Of a stretch of 64,000 bases of DNA, positions 26,201 to 41,200 are shown piece by piece. The notes under the pieces were generated by a model. That model was not told the DNA's origin. It searched no databases and worked only from the letters and a program-made list of their open reading frames with translations. The first letter of the stretch is position 1. The number at the start of each line of letters is the position of its first letter. Location of the stretch: assembly GCA_013396655.1 (NCBI GenBank), contig WBMV01005073.1, positions 186,001 through 250,000 on the forward strand, in the 5' to 3' direction. The DNA is from Campylorhamphus procurvoides (taxonomy: Eukaryota; Chordata; Aves; Passeriformes; Dendrocolaptidae). A program made the translations under genes and the position numbers.

Positions 26201-29200
26201 GAGATATGGAGCTCCTGGAGTGGGTCTAGTGGAGGGCTACAAAGATGTTGAGGGACTAGGGCATCTTTTATATGAGGAAAGGCTGAAGGAGTTGGTCCTG
26301 TTCAGCCTTGAGAAGAGATGGCTGAGAGGGGACCTCATCAATGTCCTGCATCACACAGCTTGGAAATGAGCACCCTCACTGGCTTCCCTGTAGCTGTCAG
26401 AAGTTGACCATCTGGAATATTATCAACCCAGCTGTCTTCAGTCATGCTGTTCTCCTGGTCACTGGACAAGGATACAGAACTTGTATGCAACTCAGGGCAG
26501 CTGGGCCATCTTAAATGCAGCCATAAGATTTCAAATTCTTTCAACATATTATTCAGGAAGGAGAGAATGGGGTCACCGTGCATCCTTGTGAAAGGAGCGC
26601 CCTCATTTTCTCTGTAACTACCCTCTAGGCACTGGAAAACTGTGATGAGGTTCTCCTTGCATAGTCTCTTTTCAAGGCTGAATAAACCCAATCCCTTGAA
26701 TTGTTCATTGTATACAAGTTGCATACCACAGTCTGGGTTTTGTAGCTGTTGACATAGTGGGCCTTACTTTAGGCACTGAGACCTTTAAGTGTCATCTGCT
26801 TTTTGGTACCATTTGAAATATGTAGCAATACCGCTTGATTGTATCACTCGTTCTAGTCCTGTTACTCAACTTTTCCATTCCCTCTGACCCTCCAAACAGT
26901 TGCCTGTTGTCTCTGACTCTTGATTTAATGAAGTTCTTGCTCAGAAAAGACCTGAAGGCTAATAATGATTTCGGAACAATACACACTTAACACTGGAAGG
27001 ACTTCTGAAAGAAAGGCGTTAGTGTAGGCTTGAAAGCATCCTTGCATTTTGTGTTCTATACCTGTGGTTGTGCATGTCTCTTGAAATAAATAAAGTCAAA
27101 GCTTTCAGGGAGGGCTGGCAACTGTTTGGCCAAAGGCAGCCACTTTTGCAGTTGAAAAGATAACTTTGCTCATGTTAGTCTTGCCCAGGGAAGCGACAAA
27201 GAGACCGCGATTTATTTTCAAGCCTGATATGGATTTTGGAGTTGTGGGCATCTACCCAGTAGATTAACAGTGAATTTACTGTAGTAAACATGTCTCTTAG
27301 GTCTTTAAGCATATGTTAAACACATTGCATATTATTCCTCATTTGCTTGCATTTAAACTGGTGATGACAGTGAGCCGTTTTGCCCCCTTCTAAACTAATT
27401 ATCCACTAAGTTGCTTGCTGTGGCCCTGTGCAGGGAGTAAAGTCTGAAACATCTGCCTCCATTTCCATTTACAATTATGTGGCAAGTAATAGAATTGCAA
27501 TTAAATCATCTTGGAAAACTAGTCACATCTTTCCTGCAGATGTGTAGAGGAACTGTATTCATTTCAAAAACCTGTAGAAATTATGTCGTGACAAACTAAT
27601 TTATTTAGACAAACTGAACTGATAAATTATGCATGCAGTTCCCAGGGAGAATTTAAGAGGAATGTCTTAACTGATACCAGTTCTTGGTTTTTCTCTTGCA
27701 GCTAGTGAGAGAGTGTAAAGAGATTCTGAAGGGTGGTCTGTTAATGAAGCAATATTACCAGTTTATGTTACGGGAGGTGTTAGATGATTTACAAAAGATT
27801 GATTGCAACATTGATTCTTTTGAAGAGGACCTGCATAAAATGTTAATGGTAAGCTTCAAAAAGGAGAGTTCAAGTAAGTGTATTAATCTGAATACTGCTA
27901 ATAGAAAATTGTTATGTTAGCTGTAGTTATTGGCAGGGAAGGGGTTGGGTTTGGATTTGGTGGTTCTGTGGTGGTGGCTGCTTTTTTTGTTGCTGTTCTA
28001 CTTTGATATAATGTCATTGTCTTAATGGACTTGTAAAGGTAATGGAAGCCAATGCCATTTTAGCAATACAGATTTTTGTTTATTGAACTGTGGTAAAGTA
28101 TACTTGTAAGTAGCTTAATAAAATAGTTCATGTACAGATCTGTCAATTCCATTCCTTCAAACTGTTAATAACTTTTTAATATTGAATAAAATTAAATATG
28201 ATTTTTTAACTAATGTCTTATTTACTGTCTTGGTATTGCATTCAAGCATTAGTGATACTTTTTTGTTTATGTGTATTCGTTATTGCAATTAGTTAAACAT
28301 GAAGTATTTTCAAGAAAAACACTGGGCCTCTGAAAGATACTAAATGAAATATATTTTAGTAAATTTATTTTTAATCACTTTTGCCTTAGATGTGACTGAT
28401 TTTATAATTTTGTCAGTTGTGTGAGCTTTGTCCTCATTACTCTGAGGGGAAAATAAAGACAACCCACGATACACCTCTGTACCTCGCCACTAATGTTTTG
28501 TCAGCAGAGCTGTTGGCACCGTCTGTTGTTGAGCATTCATGGATTTTTCCCTCTAAATGTTTTTCAGTGGTGAAAATGTACTGTTTTTCCTACATTGCCT
28601 TGTGCTCTATGCCTGCCTTCGTGTCCATCTGATATTTCTATAAATTTCTAGCAGCAATTACCTAAGTGAAAGTAAAATGGTTCATCTTGTTAATTTTGAA
28701 ATTCCTTACTGGTTTTGTTTGTCCCCAATATGAGAGACATAGACCTGCTCAAGCAGGCCCAGAGAAGGGCTGTGAAGATTATCACAGGACTGGATCACCT
28801 TCCTATGAGAGCAGACTGAGAGGATTGGGATTGTTTAGCCTGCAGAAGAGAAGGCTCTGAGCAGACCTTAAAGCACCTCCCAGTACCTAAAAGGGGCCTA
28901 CAAGAAATTTGGAGAGTCTAGTGATTATTAGAGAGGGCAGTGATAAGATGATGGGTTGTGGCTTTGAAGTGAAAGAGGGCAGGTTTAGATTAGATATTAG
29001 GGGGAAACTTCACTGTGAGGATGGTGAGTCACAGGAACAGGTTGCTCAGAGAAGCTGTGGATGTCCCATCCATGGAAGTGTTCAAGGCCAGGCTGGATGG
29101 GTCTTTGAGCAACCTGGTCTAGTGAAAGGTGCCCCTGCCCATGGCGGGGGAGTTGGAACGGGATGATCTTTAAGGTCCCTTCCAACCCAGACCATTCTTT

Positions 29201-32200
29201 GATTCTATAATCTTGGCATTATTACGGTGTAGTCTGAAAATACCTGAAACCAATATAAAGTGTCTTAACCACTTCTAAGGAGAGATGTTACTGAGCTAAA
29301 ACAAATTGAAGTTAATCTTTTGCGTTCAGTAAAATCCTGAAGGGCAGACGTTTGAAGAAGAATTGTATTTGCCTGGATTTTTAATGTTGGTTTAAAGCAA
29401 TAGTATTTAAGTAAAGGTGAGAGATGAGACTTGATATCAAGGAACACAAAGTGTAATGCAGAGTCTCAAAAAGCTGTTCACTGTACTTTGACATCCAGGA
29501 GGATATGTTCAGATAAAACCTTTTGGAGTAATGCAGTCAATATCAGATATAGACACTGTTAAATAAATAACAGATATAGAAGATATAGAAACTCTGGCAA
29601 CTGATACAATGGTGAATAGCAGCACAGCAAGCATGGTGGTTATACTCTTGATGTTTTCAGAAAGGTATTGTGGAGTCATACAATTTAATACTTTAGTAGT
29701 ACTTTGTACTTTCTCAGCCATAAATTGCATCTTCTATGTGGAAACACTGATCTCATTTTCAGTCATAGCAAATGAAAATTGTTGTACAAATACATTTTCA
29801 ACATTATGTAATATTGAGATTGTTGATTTGAGAAGTTCTAGTCCTTAGTTACACACTGTAATAATTTCTGTTTATCTCTTTTCTTGTATAGGTTTACTTT
29901 GATTACATGCGAAGCTGGATCCAAATGCTGCAGCAGTTACCTCAAGCATCTCATAGTTTAAAAAATCTGTTGGAGGAAGAATGGAATTTCACCAAAGAAA
30001 TAACTCCTTATATAAGAGGAGGTGAAGCTCAAGCTGGAAAGCTGTTTTGGTATGTTTTATTTACTTACTCTGATTATGGTGTTGGTTTGTACTAGATGAG
30101 TATTAATGTCAATACTTGTTCAGGGTTCCCAAATTGGACTTCTTGAGGCCTCAGTAACTAGCTGATAGTCTTTGTGAATTTATGGATTATTACAGTGTCT
30201 GTAGCTATAGGATGCAGTATGTGCAGATTGCTCTGACTCTGGCTATAACAGAGGATGTTTCTGTGGAAAGTCCTCATTCCTGTTAAGCCTGTGCACATAG
30301 AGTAACTGAGACCCCCAAGGTGCTGCTTGTTTTGTAGGTGGTCTTGGCAACACAGCTCTCTTGCATTAGAGTAGGAAGAAATTTAAGGTGCCATGCTACC
30401 TGAATAAGGTTCTGAAGTTCCACTGTTTCTGTCGCTACAGTGATATTGCAGGAATGCTGCTGAAATCTACGGGAATTTTTTTAGATTCCGGACTACAAGA
30501 CAGTTGTGATGAATTTTGGGCTAGTGCCGATGACAGTACTGCATCCGATGAAATCAGGTATTAAGCCTTTTGGCTTAATAATAACAAACACACTTATTCA
30601 TGTTTCTATACCACTGACAGGTACATAATGTATTTTGTTTCTTAGAATGCAAACTTTGTAAATGCAAGGCTCCATTGTCTTGATTGCTGTTATTTCTGTG
30701 TGCAGTAGTAATGAACTGTTGTTTTGTTTATTTGAAACCTGGTAATCTTCTCTTTAATTCAGAGTGTAAGAGATTCTTTATGAAATTATATTTAAATAGT
30801 TTTTTTGTATTCTTATAAAAAATATGCCTGCACAAGCTCAATGTATTTGTCGGCTGCTTGCAAATATTTCTCTTCTTCGTTCTTTCTAATAACATATATA
30901 TAAATAATTCTTGTTTTCTAGTGGCTATCTAAATGCAATATGATTTATTAAAACATTGTCATTTCATTTCTGCCAATGTTTCAGGAGATCTGTTATAGAG
31001 ACCAGCCGAGCACTGAAAGAGCTGTTCCATGAAGCTAGAGAAAGAGCATCCAAAGCTCTTGGTTTTGCTAAAATGCTGAGAAAGGTAAGTTAACAGTATC
31101 ATCTTATTTATATGCTTTAAAGAAATCTAGTCTGAAAGCACATTCTTTCGTTTTGTCATTACTTGTAGGACCTTGAAATAGCAGCAGAATTTGCATTGTC
31201 AGCCCCTGTGCAAGATCTTCTGAATGCTCTGAAAACAAAAGAGTATGTGAAGGTAAGGTCACATAGGTATTAAAGTTTAGAGGCATAAAAGTGAAGTGAG
31301 AACACTTAGAAAAAATACTGAAGGATATTGATGTGCTTTCTGTTTTTTAATGGGGCATCTATATCTCAACGTATAAAGTGTCATGTATTTAGTATTGAAC
31401 TGTGGTAGTCAAATTATCTTCTGTGTTTGTGTGAGTGAGAATGCTGGTCTGTGTTTTGGGAAACTGGTGTGTTAATTCCTTTTTTTCACAAAGATTCTCT
31501 TTTTGACTGAGGAAAAACCTTTTTGCTTCAACAGTACTTACTCATTTGTGAGGAGGGGAGTAATAAAAATTAGCAGTGATATGAAAACATTGCTACGAAA
31601 CAAATGCTTTCAAATTTATAAGGTAAATGGGTACATCAGTAAATGGGCATGTTTAAGTAGATGATCTCAGGCTATGGACTTGTGTTTTGCTTTTATAAAG
31701 CAAAAGTATTATAGGGGAGGTCTCCTCTAACAAGCTTCCTTGAGAGTACTAAATGAGAAATTGGACTGTGTTCTCTTTCAGAGTAACTTGCTAGAAAACT
31801 GTTGTACAGCAGAAGTGAGTTAAACCCTTGGTGCCCAATATTTTCTGCAATGTAAATTCTTACATTTGTGGTCTTGCAAAATTCCTTAAAAATTCCTAGG
31901 TCAGCAAGTCTTCATTGTAATTTGAATTTAAGTAAATAATTTGCTTCAACAGATTACTGTGTTGTTTTTTTATCCTTCCATCCATTTAATATATGTAATT
32001 CCCCTTCTTTTTTTTTTTGCATGATAAAATTCTTGTTAGATTTATATAAATGTTTGCTAAAAATAGAAATTCGTTCAAAGGGAAACTGACAAGTTCATAG
32101 GAGAGAAGTTCGTAAAGGCTTGTTAAATACATGGATGAAACAGCTGTCTCAGCAGGGCCCTGGTTCATAAATTGTTTAAGAGTTGGAAAATGGCCAGGGA

Positions 32201-35200
32201 AATCACTGTACGTTTACTTTTAAAAAATATTTTCCCCCAAGTATCAAGTCTTGGCTAATGTAAAACACCGTATTAATTTTGGTAGACCTTTTGGTTAAAG
32301 ATCTTACCATTGTTCTTACGCACATATTTTGAAGAAAAAATTGAATTTCGAGTTTGAAACATCTGTGGGTTCAATGATCTAGACAGATTATTTGATTCTC
32401 AAGATTTATCCCGTTATATGTATTAATTCTTCCATTTTTTTCAACACTCCAAATGACACATATTTTGATGATGGGCACTATATATTGGCCTTCTAATACT
32501 AAGTTGTGAGCTTAAATTTTGCCAGGCTGTTCAGTCAGATGCTCGTTAGTTTGGGGAATGTAATCTGGCTTTCAATAACAACCATCTAGTTTTTTACATT
32601 TACCTATGGATTGTAATGGTTTTAATTATAAAATGTCTGCGTAATGTTACAAGTCTTGAGGACACTTTTTTTTCTTAGCTTGATGACATCACAGTCTAAA
32701 AATGGAGAATTAAACTTCACTGCGAGTCAATTGCCTCATGTCAAGTTGAAGGATCAGCTCTTTAACTGTTTTTACAGCGTGCTTCTGATGCCTGACGTGG
32801 TTAAAGTGTTGCTACCAGTGTGACAGATATAATCTGAAGTAATTTTTAAGCAGTGTTAGTAGTATTTTAATAAAAGAGAACACTCTTGCTGAACTTGATT
32901 AATCTAGGTTTCATGAACAATAAAAGAGTAACTGATACTTTTTTAGCCAGATTTTCATTTACTCATCTTTTGTAACCCTTGAGAAATGTATGGATTCTGA
33001 AGGAATTTTTCTTCTGATATTCCAGTCTTAAAAATGTGTGCTTCATAAATCTTAAATTAGTGTCGACTCATTTACCTTCTAAAATATGTTTATATATATT
33101 TTATACATATGTATGCACATGCATACAGTCTATATGTGAAACTGGCCTTTTTGGTAACAAGATTGCAGTAGAAGAAAATGTAGAAGGATCAAGTGAAAGT
33201 GCAAGGAGAGATGTCACTGAAAATTGGTGGTATAGTGGATTTAAAAATAAATGATTAGTTATAATGCATTTTGAATTTTAGTGCAGAAATGGTTGAATAT
33301 GTTGGTTTAGTATGTAGATTGTACAACCTTTTAGGATGGATATTCTCTCTGTTGCTTAAATGATGCTACATATATCTATTTTATCTATTTCATGTATCAT
33401 AGAAGAGAGTGAGATGTATATTTTTCTCTATAGGTACAAATTCCCGGACTTGAGAGTTTACAAGTATTTGTACCAGACAGTATTGCTGGGGAAAAATCTG
33501 TGATTTTGCAGCTCCTCAATGCAACTGCTGGAAAGGATTGCTCCAAGGATTCAGATGAGATTGCATATGAGGCTTATTTGCTAATGACCAAGCACAGTGA
33601 CAAAGACCATGAATCAGATGACAGCTGGAGCGCATGGGAGGGTCAGCCGGTCAAAGTAGTGCCGCAGGTAGAAACTGTTGATACACTGCGCACCATGCAG
33701 GTGGGTTTGGTCTTCTTCCCCACTATTTATGATCTCCAGACTTCTATGAATGCTTATCCTGTCAGATTAACTGAAGTAGTTTAAGTGAGGCATGTGTCCT
33801 TTTGTAGGTTAAGTCAAATTCAGGGTTAAGATTGATTCTTAGTTGTGTTAAATGCAAATATTAAAGGGTTTGTAGCATTTCTTGTTGGGATTAATCTTTA
33901 CATTGTGCATTTTTGAGAGTTGAACTTCTTTAATAAAGAGATACTTTCAGTATTTAGTCAGATGTTCAGTATTAGAAGTGTGGATAAGTCTTGAAAACTG
34001 TTACTTTTATTAAGAAGTCACCAGTTTCGAAGAACATGTTGTAGTTGTGTGCTTTTCACACACTAAGGCATGAAACCAATTACTTTTGATACTGGTTGAA
34101 TTATGACATTTAATATTAAGTTTCTGTGGAAGTTCTGGATATTCAACAGTTCTGCAGGAAGAAATCTTTCCAGTCATTTTTTCCTTCATCCCATGCCAAA
34201 CGGGTTCCCTGCCAGTGGTTCTGCTGCACTCTGGCAGCTGAGCCAGCTGCAGCTGCCTGCCCCTCCTGTTCTCACATCCTTATGTTAAGCTAAGTGACTT
34301 CTCCCTTTGGTATGTCATGCAGTTCTGTGGATCCCTACCATAAATGGACTCTACTGTCCACGCAGGAAGTGACTTTCCATCTCACTGTGCATGGCCTTTA
34401 GCATTCAGAAAGCTCTAGCAATTACAGGCAGTTGAAAAAGTCACTCCTGTATGTACTGCTGTTTTTGATGTGCAGACACGTTACTTCTTGCTTGCCTGTT
34501 GTTCAGATTGAATGATAAAAAAATACCCTTTGATTAAATGCTTAGCGGTTCATTGGACTTCTATCAAAGTATGTATTTCTTTCAGAAAATGAAAGCACCA
34601 ATAGATGAGATTTGTTTTGCAAGTGGTTTTCTGACATATATGAGTGCACATAAAGCACTCTATCTGTGTATGTCTTTATATGTGTATAACACCGTCATTA
34701 GTTTTTTTAAATCCAGGATTGAAAGGTGAGGAAATAAAAAGTCCTTCAAAAGAGTGTGTCCTGTGTTTAAAGAAAACCTCACATTTTGATTGCAAACTAA
34801 AGAAAATATAAGGTGTTATTTAAAAAATACTCACCAAATAAAAGAATCCCATCAACACTTAAAGAATTTTGGGCATGAAAATATTATTAGGGCATGAGGT
34901 ATTGAAAATCAATCCAGATGAAGTAGGTCCTGTTTTCTGAGTAACTTGTTGCAGATGCACTGTTTATAGTTTGAAATCAGCAGAGCTTAGTATGTGACTC
35001 AGTGCCACAGAAAGGCAGCACCATGTGTGGCAGTGCTTTGATAGACTTCTGCACTATCAGAGCTCTGGTTTCCAAAACATATTCTTACATATTGATAATT
35101 TTCAAAACCTGAGCAAATACTGTTTGTTAAATCTATATCTTTCCCCTGTTCAATAACGAGCTTTTGTCCTGAAGCATATTGCATTTCTTGGATAAAACCT

Positions 35201-38200
35201 GTTTATGTGATGGTTGTTTCTTCCATTTGCTTTGAAAAAATATAATTACATTTGCTTAGCTGTCACTTCTTTTGTGTATAACTAATCTGAAGATAATTTA
35301 ATACAGTGTTTCCCAAAGCTTTCCAGCAGTGAATAGGAGTATATTCCCCTTGAAAAGTTGCTATGGGATTTGCCCTGATGGAACTCTGCTCACAAGGTGA
35401 CAGTTTATAGAGTTGCCAGCATCAAGCTTTTCTGTGTGAATTAAAGATTTTCATGAATAGTGACAAGAGAGGTCTTTGATATTTTAGAATTAAAAAAAAT
35501 AACTGTCTGGAATCAGATGATATGGGGCATGTTTTTGTGGAGACGATTTTGTTTATAAGAGCTAGTTGTGTCTTGTTTTCCTAGGTTGATAACCTCCTCC
35601 TTGTAGTCATTCAATCTGCCCACCTAGTGAGTCAGAGAAAAGCTTTCCAGCAGTCTATTGAAGGACTCATAACTCTGTGCCAGGAACAGACATCCAGCCA
35701 ACCAATCATTGCCAAAGCTCTGCAACAGCTAAAGGTAAGCAGTTTTTGAAATTATTAGTTGAATCGGATGGCCCTTTTCTCAACTGATAAGTAAAAAAGT
35801 GGAATAAGACTTGATTGCAAAGCTAATGGCATATTCTGCAATTGTAAGTTATATGGCAGTCCTCAGTGCACTTTCAGTATAATTTTCATTCTATTTTTCC
35901 AAATGAATTGAGTGTGTTCTTGAGCTATATTGGTGAAATTTATTTCTGCACTGGGTAAGTGGGAAACAAGTTCATAATGCAAATGAAATGTTCATAACAA
36001 CAAAATGAATACATCTTTGCATGTGAGCACAGTTGAATTGAAAGTAAGTGCATGATTTCATAAAAAGAAATTCTGTCAAAATCTATGATCTGCAAGAAGC
36101 AACTTTTCTTCCTATATATGAAGATGGTTGCTTTGTGATGTAAAAGTGGGTAATCTATTTTCTCTTGGTTTTGGTGTGTGCTTTCTATTTGTCTTTGTTT
36201 TGTGTATGGTGATTTTTTTTGTTGTTGTTTGGTTGGGGTTTTTGTTGAATGAGGGTTTTCTTTGGTAGGTTTCGTGGGAGTTTTTGTTTGTTTGTTTGCA
36301 TTTTGAAGGACCCAGAAAGGCAAATATTTGTTAGGTTGAGGTGGTGACATCCAGTCTCTGTGTTCAGTAGAATCTGTGTCCATATACCAAGGTGAAAATA
36401 GAACTAAGGGCTTGATCACATTATAGATAGTAAAACTAATTTTCTCCTTTCTTGTCTGTTTGGTTTTGGTTGGATATTTTTGTTTCTTTTGGGGTTTTTT
36501 GTTGTTCTCCACTCACCCTTTTACTGTCTTTGTTTTTAGAGTTAATCCTATGCAAGGAAACAAAATTTATTTTAGTACTTCAGTTAATTATAACTTGTTT
36601 AGTGCAACTGCTGGAAAATGTCTGTTTTTCCAAGACTGAATGAATTCTTGTGGCATTAAAGTACGTTTTCATTTACAATAATGTTATTGTTAGATTCACG
36701 TTTGCCTTAGTCTTGTCAACTGTAGAATATAAGTAATACTTCAATGTTCCCCATCCCTTTTTGTTGTTACCCAGAATGATGCATTACAGCTATGCAATAA
36801 GATAAGCAGTGCCATTGATAGAGTTGATCACATGTTCACATCTGAGTTTGATGCTGAAGTTGATGAATCTGAATCTGCCACTTTGCAGCAATACTACCGG
36901 GAAGCCATGATTCAGGGTTATAATTTTGGGTTTGAGGTAAGGAAACGAAAACTTAATGATGTGTGTCTAGTAGTTTTGGTAAGAACCAGTTGAAATTTCT
37001 GGGTTTGCATTGGTGCAAATAAGGTGGTTAATACTCTGTGGGAATCTGAAGAATTCACAGAACCAGAGAATTGTTTAGGTTGGAAAAGACCTTTAAGGTA
37101 ATCAGTTCCAGCCATTAACCCACCACTAAACCATGTCTACATCTACACATCTTTTAAGTACCTCCAGGAATGGGGACTCAGCCACTTCCTTAGTCAGCCT
37201 GTTCTAATGCCTGACCACTCTTTCAGTGAAGAAATTGTTCCTAATACCCAATTTAAACTTTCCTGACACAATTTAAGGCTGTTTCCGCTTCTCCTAATGC
37301 TCATTATTTAGGAGAAGAAACCAACACCCACTTGCCTGCAAACTCCTTTCAGGTAGCTGTAGAAAGCAGTAAGATCTCTCTTGAGCCTTCTCTTCAGGCT
37401 AAGCAACCCCAGCTCCCTCAACTGCTTCTCATCAGACCTGTGCTTCAGACCCTTCACCAGCTCCATTGCCCTTCTCTGGATGTGCTCCAGCACCTCAGTG
37501 TCTTCCTTGTAGTAAGGGGCCCAGAACTGAACACAGTATTCAAGGTGCAGCATCACCAGTGCCAAGTACAGAGGGATAATTACTGCCCCAGTCCTGCTGG
37601 CCCCACTATTGCTTACACATGCCAGGATGCCATTGGCTTTCTTGGCCACCTGAACACACTGCTGGCTCATGTTCAGTGGCTGTCGACCAGCATCCCCAGC
37701 TCCTTTTCCAGTGAGCAGCTTTCCAGCCGCTCAGTCCCCAGCCTGCAGCACTTTGTGGGGTTGTTGTGACCCAAGTGCAGCACCCAGCACTTGACCTTGT
37801 TGTACCTCATACAATTGACCGTGGCCCAGGATCCAGCCTGTCCAGATTCCTCTGCAGAGCCTTCCTGCCCTCCAGCAGATCAAGACTCCTGCTTAAGTTG
37901 GTTTTGTCTGCAAACTTGCTTAGCGTACACTCGATTCCCTCGTTCAAATAATCGATAAATTTATTAAGCAGGACTGCCTTCAAAACTGAGCCCTGGGGCA
38001 CACGTACTTAGTGACTGGATGCCAACTGGATGTAGCATCACCACTGTTCTCTGGACCTGGCCATCCAGCCATTTTTTTATGCAGTGAACAGTGTATATAT
38101 CTGCACCATGAGCAGCTAGTTTGCCCACTAACTGGGTTACCTTGTCATAGAAGAAGATCAGGTCACTCAAGTAGGAGCTGCCTTTCACAAACCTGTTGTG

Positions 38201-41200
38201 GCTGGACCTAACAGCCTGGTTGTCCTTTAGTTGTTGCATGATAACACTACAAATGACCTGCTCCATAACCTTCAGAGTGACACGTCTGTTGTTCTTTGGA
38301 TCCTCCTTCCAGTCCTTCATGCAGATGGGCCTCACATTTGCTAATTTCTAGTGAACTGTGACCTTCCAGTTTTAGCAGAACATCATTAAAAAAAAAGTGT
38401 TGCCTCAGAAATTTTACATGAAAATAATTGGAAAACAACAGATGAATATGTTAAATCTGGTAATGTTAAAATATCAGTGCCTGGAACTCTAAAAATCTTT
38501 TAAGAACCTGGTGATTTCAGGTGTAGTCTTGTAGGCTCTTCTGCTTGGCAGCATATTAGATGAAATGAAAATCATTAAAGTTGGAAAAGGCCTCCAAGAT
38601 AATCAGGTCCAACCTTTGACTGAATGCCACCATGCTTGTTAAACCATATCGGAAAGTGCCACATTTACTCATAATTTGGATACTTCCAAGGGTGGTGACT
38701 GCACCGTCCTGTGGTGTAACTTGTCTTGTGACAGTTTTTCAGCCTAGAATAGCACGATAGTGTACTATGAGGCATTCTTTCAAGGTTTATGGTGGTTCTT
38801 TATGCAGTGCATATAGCTTTTGAGTGCCTGCCTGAGAGTGCAGGCACTGTAAATGTTCAGCTTGGAGGCTTTTAGTGAACTGTTTCACTGTCTGATTCCT
38901 TTGAGCTTTGTAAATTTTTTTAAGGTTATATCATACCCTAACATACTTCTAGTGGTAGTGTTATAAGAAACAGCTATGATTTGTTTGATTTTTAAATGTA
39001 CGTGTATAACTACTTTAGGGAATAAAGTTGCTTGCATTATAACTAAACACTACGCTGCAGTTCAATCTCTCATTACAAAACTGAGTGTTTTTGTAGGATG
39101 TTCCTTCAAAGATGTGTATGCTGTTACACATCAGCACTTGCCCGACATGCTCAGAAGACTGCAGTATGGCTCAGTGCTGCCTCTCACTACAACACATCAT
39201 ATACTTTTCTTGTTTTTTTTTTTTCTTTTTTTCTATAAATAGGCAACTGCTTGCATAAGATAATTTTGTCTAAGAAGGATGTAACTTACCATACTGTAGA
39301 GTTTTGCTGGCCTCCAGCAAGTGGAGATTGCAAACAGTACTTTTTACTTTTGTTCTTACTAATACGTGAAAAGTAATCTTTAGTTTCTTGCAGTACCATA
39401 AAGAAGTTGTTCGTCTGATGTCTGGAGAATTCAGGCAGAAAATTGGAGACAAGTATATCAGCTTTGCCAGAAAATGGATGAATTATGTGCTAACAAAATG
39501 TGAGAGTGGCCGAGGCACTCGACCCAGGTAACAGCCAACTTGTTACTGCTGTGGTAGTTTTTAGATGAGCTAAAGGATTGAGCTCAGAGTTGGACTTAAT
39601 GGAGTGACATCTGGCTGGTGGCCAGTCACTAGGCTGTTCCTCAGGGCTCAGTTATAGAGCCAGTTCTTTTTAGTATTTTTTATCAATGATCTGGACATAG
39701 GATTGAGTACATTGAGTATGTACAAAACAAGTTTGCCCATGATACTAAATTAGGAGGAGTCATTGATTCTCTCAAGGGTACAGAGGGACCTTTAATAGAT
39801 ATGAGTGCTGGACAATAACCAACCTTAAAAAATATAACAAGGATGAATGCTGGATTTTGCGCCTGGGTTGCTTGTAACCCTGAATATATATATAGATCAG
39901 GGGCCAAGAGCTGCTGGAGTGCAGCTCTTCAGAAAGGGATCTTGGAGTTCTTGTTGATGGTAAACTTTTGAGTCAACAGTGTGCCCTGGGGGCAGAAGAG
40001 CCAGCTGTATCCTGGGGTGCCTTAGGCATGGTATAGCTAGCCAGTTGGAAGTAGTTGGTGGTACTACCATCCTTGGTGTTCATGCAGCCCCAGCTTGAGT
40101 ACTCTGAGAATTTTTGCATCTAAGAAGGATGTAAAATTATTGCAGTGTGTCTAAAGAAAGGCAGAAAAGATGTTGAAAGGACTAAGGGCAAGATGTAATG
40201 AAGAGCACTTTAGAACACTTGGTTTGTCCAGCTTAGGGAGGAGGAGAATGAATTGTCTGCAACTGCCTCTTCTCTTTGATGGCAGCACATGAGGAAAAGG
40301 CTTAAATCTGTGTTAGGGAAGGTTCACATTGGATAGTAGGAAAAAGTTCTTCATTGAGATGGTGATCAAGCCCTGGAACAGGCTCCACAGGGAAATGGTG
40401 ACAGGCCCAGGCCTATTGGCATTCAAGGAGCATTTGAGCTATGTTCTTAGATACATGGTTTGACTTCTGTGTGGCCCTGTGTGAAATCAAAAGTTGGACT
40501 CTGATCCATGTGGGTCTCTTCCAATTCAGGATATCCAGTGATCTTGTATTTCATAGGTTGCGGCTGCTAATTCTAGCAGGTCTAAGAGAAGGCAGTGGGG
40601 GAGAGCATGTGGCTGAAGACACAACTCCCTCTAGCCAAGTTATTTATTTTACCACTCTAGGCCAGAAAACACTGATGGCCAGTCATTGCTAGTCAGATAG
40701 ACATGAAAGCTTTAGTATCCTTTCAGTCTTGTTTCAGAAAGGAGAATTTAGGCAGGGAACACAGTGGTTTGGCTTGTGGCTCTGAAACATACTATGTGTG
40801 AGCTGATGATACTGTTCCTGAAGATAGCATCTATATGGGCTGCTCACTTCATTTAGCAGTGTCTTTGCTAAAATCAGACTTTATCTGTGTATAATTGGAC
40901 AAATGCATTATTAAAAGTTAAAATTTTTGGTTTACATACTAGTCCATTTTCTTATGAAGGTTTAACATATTTTCCAGAGGAAAAATAATTAACTGTCATT
41001 TACTGTTCTTGAATGTGGTTGAAACTTTTATGATGGCTTTAGCCAAAGAGCACTTCATTTTCTGACTTTTCTTTTTCTTTGAGATAGATGGGCAACTCAA
41101 GGTTTTGATTTTCTTCAAGCCATTGAGCCAGCATTTATTTCAGCTCTCCCAGAAGATGACTTCTTGGTATGGAATAAGTTATTCTGCTTATGTGTATTTG

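Noticed and set aside
35940..36512. 190-codon minus-strand frame rich in lysine, threonine and glutamine
   Set aside because: It is the reverse of a T/G-rich low-complexity stretch in intron 11. The amino acid bias comes from the bases.
37308..38335. Minus-strand frames resembling reverse-transcriptase-type protein
   Set aside because: They belong to the antisense CR1 LINE at 37057-38352 and are interrupted, so they are not host genes.
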